Source: Parachlamydiaceae bacterium
Lineage (GTDB): Bacteria; Chlamydiota; Chlamydiia; Chlamydiales; Parachlamydiaceae
Direction: 5' to 3'
Length of the DNA: 18,772 nucleotides
Assembly: GCA_013815395.1 (NCBI GenBank)
Contig: JACDGH010000017.1
Coordinates: 1 to 18,772, forward strand
A model generated the notes under the pieces. The model saw only the letters and a program-made list of their open reading frames with translations. It was not told where the DNA came from and made no database searches. Positions 15,194-18,772 of this stretch are shown piece after piece; the first letter of the stretch is position 1, and each line of letters starts with the position of its first letter. The position numbers were made by a program, and so were the translations under genes.

Positions 15194-15679
15194 TTAAACT
15201 GGAAGAAATTTTGATGTTAAAATAGTTTCGCCAATTACAGTTGTTGGAAGAACATCATTTAAGAATTTACCATCAAGCATCCAAGTCATTAACATTTTTG
15301 CTATAAGTGAAGAGATAGCTGCATTAAAAGCTAAATCAAAAGTAGCACAGAATGTCAAGGCTATCCCACTAAATGCGGCTAGTTTACAAGCGATCATTAC
15401 AGAAGGAATAAATAAAGCAACATTTAGAACTGTAGAAATGGCCAACGCACGATTTCTATTTTGTTCTGTGTTTGCTGCTCCTGTTACTTCAGCCAATTTG
15501 GATACAACTTTATTTCCTAGCCAAGAAGTCGATAAGCGGCTTACAACATAATATCCACCTAATACCGTGGCTTTTGAAACAGCAAGCAGGACATTCCCTG
15601 TTCCGACTGATAAAGCGGCGTTGGCTGCAAAACACCCTATTCTTAAAGCGCTTGCTGCATAAGTATTATAATTATTCAT
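15194..15679 (-). CDS. Small hydrophobic protein, paralog C (Inc-like family)
   Basis: This 161-aa protein is the first of the C-B pair in transcription order. The start is the ATG at 15679, supported by AAGGA seven bases upstream and by the match to MNNYNTY of paralog B; a TTG at 15697 would add six unsupported residues. The N-terminal 105 residues are nearly those of B. The tail (IALTFCATFDLAFNAAISS..., ending TILTSKFLPV) has diverged. Both B and C are followed directly after the stop by AAGGTGTWAYATCCTCTT-type sequence, so the duplication unit included the 3' flank. The role is unknown; an inclusion- or cell-membrane protein is my guess. Confidence 0.7.
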   Translation of the reverse strand: MNNYNTYAASALRIGCFAANAALSVGTGNVLLAVSKATVLGGYYVVSRLSTSWLGNKVVSKLAEVTGAANTEQNRNRALAISTVLNVALFIPSVMIACKLAAFSGIALTFCATFDLAFNAAISSLIAKMLMTWMLDGKFLNDVLPTTVIGETILTSKFLPV

Positions 15680-15724
15680 TCTAAATTCCTTTTTCAAATG
15701 TTTAGATAAAGATATATTAAAAAT

Positions 15725-15765
15725 ATAATAGATTGTAATGTAACGAATTTAATGATTAAAGGCAA
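15725..15765 (-). promoter_or_regulatory. Conserved promoter block upstream of paralog C
   Basis: On the minus strand TTAATCATTAAATTCGTTAC leads to TATTAT (15725-15730), 46 bases before the ATG, matching the block upstream of paralog A. A second candidate lies further up at 15795-15803: TGCTATAAT, an extended -10, with TTGACT at 15815-15820 but only 14 bp between them. Confidence 0.5.
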
Positions 15766-15828
15766 TTGTTTTTTGAATCATCTAGTTTAAAAGCATTATA
15801 GCAGTGGACTGAAAAGTCAAAGTATTCT

Positions 15829-15865
15829 ATGTTTTAATTCAATACTTTCTCAAATGTTTTAATTC
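15829..15865. repeat. 12-bp direct repeat upstream of menE
   Basis: ATGTTTTAATTC occurs at 15829-15840 and 15854-15865, a 25-bp period, with AAGTATT/AATACTT (15820-15826 and 15841-15847) as an inverted pair across the first copy. It could be a two-site operator for menE or a small duplication. Confidence 0.6.
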
Positions 15866-15883
15866 CCCCTAGAAGAAGGTTCT

Positions 15884-17014
15884 ATGGAAACATCCGATAT
15901 AATAAATTGGAAATCTCCGCAATCGCATATTTTACTTAATCCGCGCATGCCTTTAAAAGAAAGTCAGGCTGCCATTGCGGTCTTGAAATCTACACCTCCC
16001 TTGCCCGGACATATCTGGTTGTCAACTTCAGGCTCCTCTGGAACTTTTAAGTTTGTCGCTCTTTCTAAAAAAGCAATTTTAATTTCTGCAGCAGCAGTAA
16101 ACCGCCATTTGGAGAGCCATCCTTCAGACATCTGGATGAATGCCTTGCCAACTTTTCATATAGGTGGCCTTTCCATATTAGCCAGAGCCTATTTAAAAGG
16201 CGAAAAAGTTGTGAAATACATAGTTTCTGGAGAGCGTTGGAACCCTCAACAGTTTGCTGAGCAAATGGTGATGGCCAAGGTAAGTTTGACAGCACTAGTT
16301 CCGACGCAGATTTTTGATATAGTTAAAGAGAAAATTCATGCTCCTGCATCTTTAAGAGCTGCTGTAATTGGAGGAGGAGCCTTAAGTGAAACTGTGTATG
16401 AACAAGCTATTAATTTGGGATGGAAACTTTTGCCTAGTTACGGTTCAACTGAATGTGCTTCACAAGTTGCTACGGCGCCAATGTACTCTTGGGAAAATAG
16501 CTGCTTTCCACTATTGCAGCCCCTAGATCATGTCAAAATTTCTTTAAATAATGAAAGTAATTTGAAAATTTACGGAGAATCTTTACTTTCCTATTATGGA
16601 ATTCTCGATTTAGCTAAGGGGGCCTGTCGCTTGCAAGATCCAAAAATCGATGGATGGCTGACCACGGAAGATCGCGTTGTTTTAAAAAACAATTATATAC
16701 AAACAGTGAGTAGAAAGGGCAATTTCGTGAAAATTGGAGGAGAAAGTGTCGATTTATCGCGACTAGATACAATCTTAGACGAAGTTAGGCTCTTGCTGCA
16801 AAATGATAATGACATGTCAATTTTCACAATGCCCGATGATCGCCTTGGTCATGTAATTCATTTGGCAATTGCATCAGAAAATGATGTTAATACTGAAGCA
16901 CTTTTAAAAAAATTTCACGATCGAGTTCATCCCTATGAACGGATTCGACAAGTTCATTACGTTAATCATATTTCAAGAACAAGTCTGAATAAAGTCATCC
17001 GTCATCAAATTTAA
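15884..17014 (+). CDS. menE: MenE, o-succinylbenzoate-CoA ligase
   Basis: MenE activates o-succinylbenzoate with ATP and CoA, feeding MenB. The protein is 376 aa, shorter than the 451-aa E. coli enzyme, mainly at the N-terminus. The ANL-superfamily motifs are present: the phosphate loop STSGSSGTFK (47-56), PTFHIGG (89-95), VIGGGALS (161-168), YGSTECASQ (186-194), GWLTTEDR (257-264), the hinge region SRKGNFVKIGGESVD (276-290), and the C-terminal lysine K370 (SLNKVI) expected to catalyse adenylation. AGAAGG precedes the ATG. The gene is about 3 kb from menA, separated by the membrane-protein cluster, and seems to have its own regulation. Confidence 0.93.
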   Translation: METSDIINWKSPQSHILLNPRMPLKESQAAIAVLKSTPPLPGHIWLSTSGSSGTFKFVALSKKAILISAAAVNRHLESHPSDIWMNALPTFHIGGLSILARAYLKGEKVVKYIVSGERWNPQQFAEQMVMAKVSLTALVPTQIFDIVKEKIHAPASLRAAVIGGGALSETVYEQAINLGWKLLPSYGSTECASQVATAPMYSWENSCFPLLQPLDHVKISLNNESNLKIYGESLLSYYGILDLAKGACRLQDPKIDGWLTTEDRVVLKNNYIQTVSRKGNFVKIGGESVDLSRLDTILDEVRLLLQNDNDMSIFTMPDDRLGHVIHLAIASENDVNTEALLKKFHDRVHPYERIRQVHYVNHISRTSLNKVIRHQI

Positions 17015-17047
17015 TTGCATCCTATGTTCTTATTCGCCTTTTTTTTC

Positions 17048-17076
17048 TTGATGCTTTTCTCAATAGTCTTTAACAT
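17048..17076 (+). promoter_or_regulatory. Promoter candidate for the permease gene
   Basis: TTGATG (17048-17053) and TAACAT (17071-17076) are 17 bp apart, giving a start about 26 bases before the GTG. It is a moderate match only. No hairpin terminator for menE is visible in the 94-base gap. Confidence 0.35.
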
Positions 17077-17108
17077 TTTCTATTTAACTTTGGTTTAATG
17101 GAGGTCTA

Positions 17109-18395
17109 GTGGAAAATCAACCGGTAGTGCGTAAAGGCAGCATAGTGTCTGCAATGTTTCTTGTTGCAGGGACATGTATAGGGGGTGGAATGCTTGCTCT
17201 CCCCGTTGCTACAGGGTTGAGTGGATTTATGCCCTCGATTTTAATAATGATTGTATGTTGGCTAGCCATGACGACCACCGCTTTGTTGCTGTTGGAAGTG
17301 AGCATGTGGATGGAAGAAGGAGTGCATCTGATAAGCATGACTTCACGCATTTTGGGAACACCCGGGAAGATTGTAAGTTGGTGCCTGTATCTTTTTATTT
17401 GCTATGCATCATTAGTTGCTTACACTGCAGGTGGGGGAGTGCAAGTATCTACGGCAGTAAGGGATTATTTTGGCATCCTGATCTCTAAAGAAATCGGATC
17501 CGTTCTTTTTATTTTTGTGTTTGGAGCTATCATTTATTTAGGAAGCCGAGTTGTAGGCCGCGTTAATGCCGTTTTGTTTATGGCTATGGTTGGCGCTTAT
17601 CTTGGATTAATTGGTATAGGACTTCCAGAAACTAAATTAGAGCTTTTAAAACATCGCCAGTGGTCAGGCTCTTTGATGTCGGTGCCTCTACTCTTAACCG
17701 CATTTAGCTTTCAGACTATGGTGCCTAGTTTGACACCCTATCTTAAAAGGAACGCCAAAGCACTGAGGATAGCAGTTTTAGGTGGCACTATTACAGCCTT
17801 TGTGATTTATGCCATATGGCAGTGGTTAATTTTGGGCATTGTGCCTATCGAAGGATCGAATGGTCTATCTGAAGCATTGGCAAGAGGTGAGCCTGCTACG
17901 CAATTCTTACGCGAGCATGTGCAGGGTAGTATGCTATGTGTGATTGCTGAGTATTTTGCTTTCTTTGCTATTGTCACCTCTTTTTTGGGGATAGCATTAG
18001 GACTATTTGACTTCCTCTCCGATGGCTTAAAAATTAAGAAAGCTGGTAACGGTAAACTAATTTTGGGATTGCTTATCATTGTACCCACAATTGTTTTTGC
18101 CACTCAATTTGAGAGAGTCTTTTTAGTAGCTCTAGAAACGTCGGGTGGTTTTGGAGATACTATATTAAATGGACTTATACCAGTGCTTATGGTATGGCTA
18201 GGTCGTTATTATTTAAAAATGGGTAAGGAGGGTGGCTTTACCGTTCCCGGAGGTAAGCCATTATTAGCCCTTATTTTTACTTTTTTCTTCTGTGCACTTT
18301 GTCTTGAAATTCTCGTGCAGACTGGTGTGATGGCTGGGATTTATAAGCCATTTGAATTGCCAATAGAATATATGATTCCAGAAATAGCACAATAG
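17109..18395 (+). CDS. tyrP: Tyrosine/tryptophan permease, HAAAP family (TyrP-like)
   Basis: This is an inner-membrane aromatic amino acid:proton symporter of the HAAAP family. At 428 aa with about 11 hydrophobic segments it has the usual size. The first helix carries the family signature GTCIGGGMLALPVATG (21-36), and the middle has SFQTMVPSLTPYLKRNAKALR (about 199-219), also typical. It starts with GTG at 17109, supported by GGAGG five bases upstream. Chlamydiae often carry one or more tyrP copies to import tyrosine or tryptophan from the host. Which aromatic amino acid is carried cannot be told from sequence. The next gene follows within 10 bases and may be co-transcribed. Confidence 0.9.
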   Translation: MENQPVVRKGSIVSAMFLVAGTCIGGGMLALPVATGLSGFMPSILIMIVCWLAMTTTALLLLEVSMWMEEGVHLISMTSRILGTPGKIVSWCLYLFICYASLVAYTAGGGVQVSTAVRDYFGILISKEIGSVLFIFVFGAIIYLGSRVVGRVNAVLFMAMVGAYLGLIGIGLPETKLELLKHRQWSGSLMSVPLLLTAFSFQTMVPSLTPYLKRNAKALRIAVLGGTITAFVIYAIWQWLILGIVPIEGSNGLSEALARGEPATQFLREHVQGSMLCVIAEYFAFFAIVTSFLGIALGLFDFLSDGLKIKKAGNGKLILGLLIIVPTIVFATQFERVFLVALETSGGFGDTILNGLIPVLMVWLGRYYLKMGKEGGFTVPGGKPLLALIFTFFFCALCLEILVQTGVMAGIYKPFELPIEYMIPEIAQ

Positions 18396-18403
18396 GGGAC
18401 GTT

Positions 18404-18772
18404 ATGGGTTTGGTATTAGCATTTAAAGCTTTTTTTAAGGCCTTGAAAGATCCGGAAAAAGCTGAGGTATTTGTTTCTGGTAAAAGTATCGAATCAAAGG
18501 CGCAAGAATCCGGTGAACAGCCTTCTCATTTACGGCTACTCCATCTATTGCAACAATCTTCGCGCTTGATCGATTTTTTGAAAGAAGATATTTCCAGCTT
18601 TGAAGATGCACAAGTAGGGGCGGCTGTTAGAAAAATCCATGAGGATTGCGGCAAAAGTCTTGAAGAGCTTGTTACCATCCGTCCCGTGATGGAACAAAAT
18701 GAAGGCGAAAAAATCATTGTGCCTCAAGGTTACGATCCTTTGAAAATCAAAGTAATAGGTAATGTTAAAGGG
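18404..18772 (+). CDS. DUF2760 family protein, truncated by window end
   Basis: An open frame starts at the ATG at 18404, after AGGGGAC, and runs to the window end (123 codons, no stop). The sequence (MGLVLAFKAFFKALKDPEKA...) matches my memory of the DUF2760 family: an N-terminal hydrophobic/basic helix, a region with QPSHLRLLHLLQQSSRLIDF followed by LKEDISSFEDAQVGAAVRKI, a conserved Cys in HEDCGKSLEE, then RPVMEQNEGEKIIVPQGYDP. In many genomes DUF2760 genes precede an Hsp70-like gene, so one may follow outside the window. The function is unknown. It begins 8 bases after the permease stop. Confidence 0.8.
   Translation, partial: MGLVLAFKAFFKALKDPEKAEVFVSGKSIESKAQESGEQPSHLRLLHLLQQSSRLIDFLKEDISSFEDAQVGAAVRKIHEDCGKSLEELVTIRPVMEQNEGEKIIVPQGYDPLKIKVIGNVKG

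Noticed and set aside
13211..15684. Plus-strand ORFs opposite the three paralogs, which look similar to each other
   Set aside because: Their similarity follows automatically from the similarity of the minus-strand genes; their starts lack Shine-Dalgarno sequences and the reading frames end inconsistently.
1..18772. tRNA or rRNA genes, attachment sites, toxin-antitoxin or defence genes
   Set aside because: Scanned by eye on both strands; no cloverleaf, rRNA core segment, integrase or recognisable defence domain was found.

Overview
The window is AT-rich bacterial DNA. The closest fit I can argue for is a member of the Chlamydiota outside Chlamydiaceae (Parachlamydiaceae-like, an amoeba endosymbiont). 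This rests on a tyrosine/tryptophan permease of the HAAAP type beside a DUF2760 gene, an ankyrin-repeat remnant, a bacterial transglutaminase-like (Tgl-fold) protein, a sulfotransferase with a secretion-type N-terminus, and a family of small hydrophobic proteins resembling Inc (inclusion membrane) proteins. The assignment is inference; no rRNA or marker gene is present.

Layout. 1-121 is the 3' end of a group II intron (domains V and VI). 122-573 holds decayed sequence, including an ankyrin-repeat pseudogene. 574-1755 is an exported SxxK serine hydrolase. 1875-3669 is a umuDC operon for error-prone polymerase V, with a symmetric palindrome in the promoter region and a hairpin terminator after it. 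3763-7041 is a minus-strand accessory block: a repeat-bearing membrane protein, a Tgl-fold protein with its own strong promoter, about 540 bp of decayed sequence, and a sulfotransferase with its own promoter.

From 7425 the plus strand carries the o-succinylbenzoate route to menaquinone: menF-menD-menH-menB as a tight operon, a large inverted repeat, and menA with its own promoter. Then come about 3 kb of lineage-specific DNA (two tandem hairpins, three paralogous minus-strand membrane proteins and one unknown plus-strand gene), followed by menE. MenF makes isochorismate, MenD adds the succinyl semialdehyde unit, MenH eliminates pyruvate, MenE forms OSB-CoA, MenB closes the ring and MenA prenylates. 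menC (OSB synthase), the thioesterase and the final methyltransferase are not in the window. The window ends with the permease gene and the truncated DUF2760 gene.

The most noteworthy observations are these: a Tgl-like protein that keeps the nucleophilic cysteine but appears to lack the partner residues; the mosaic structure of the three paralogs (near-identical N-terminal two thirds, divergent C-terminal third, exchanged upstream blocks); two tandem 37-bp hairpins whose only two differences restore a base pair; the inverted-repeat element between menB and menA; and the palindrome in front of umuDC. I found no convincing new defence system.
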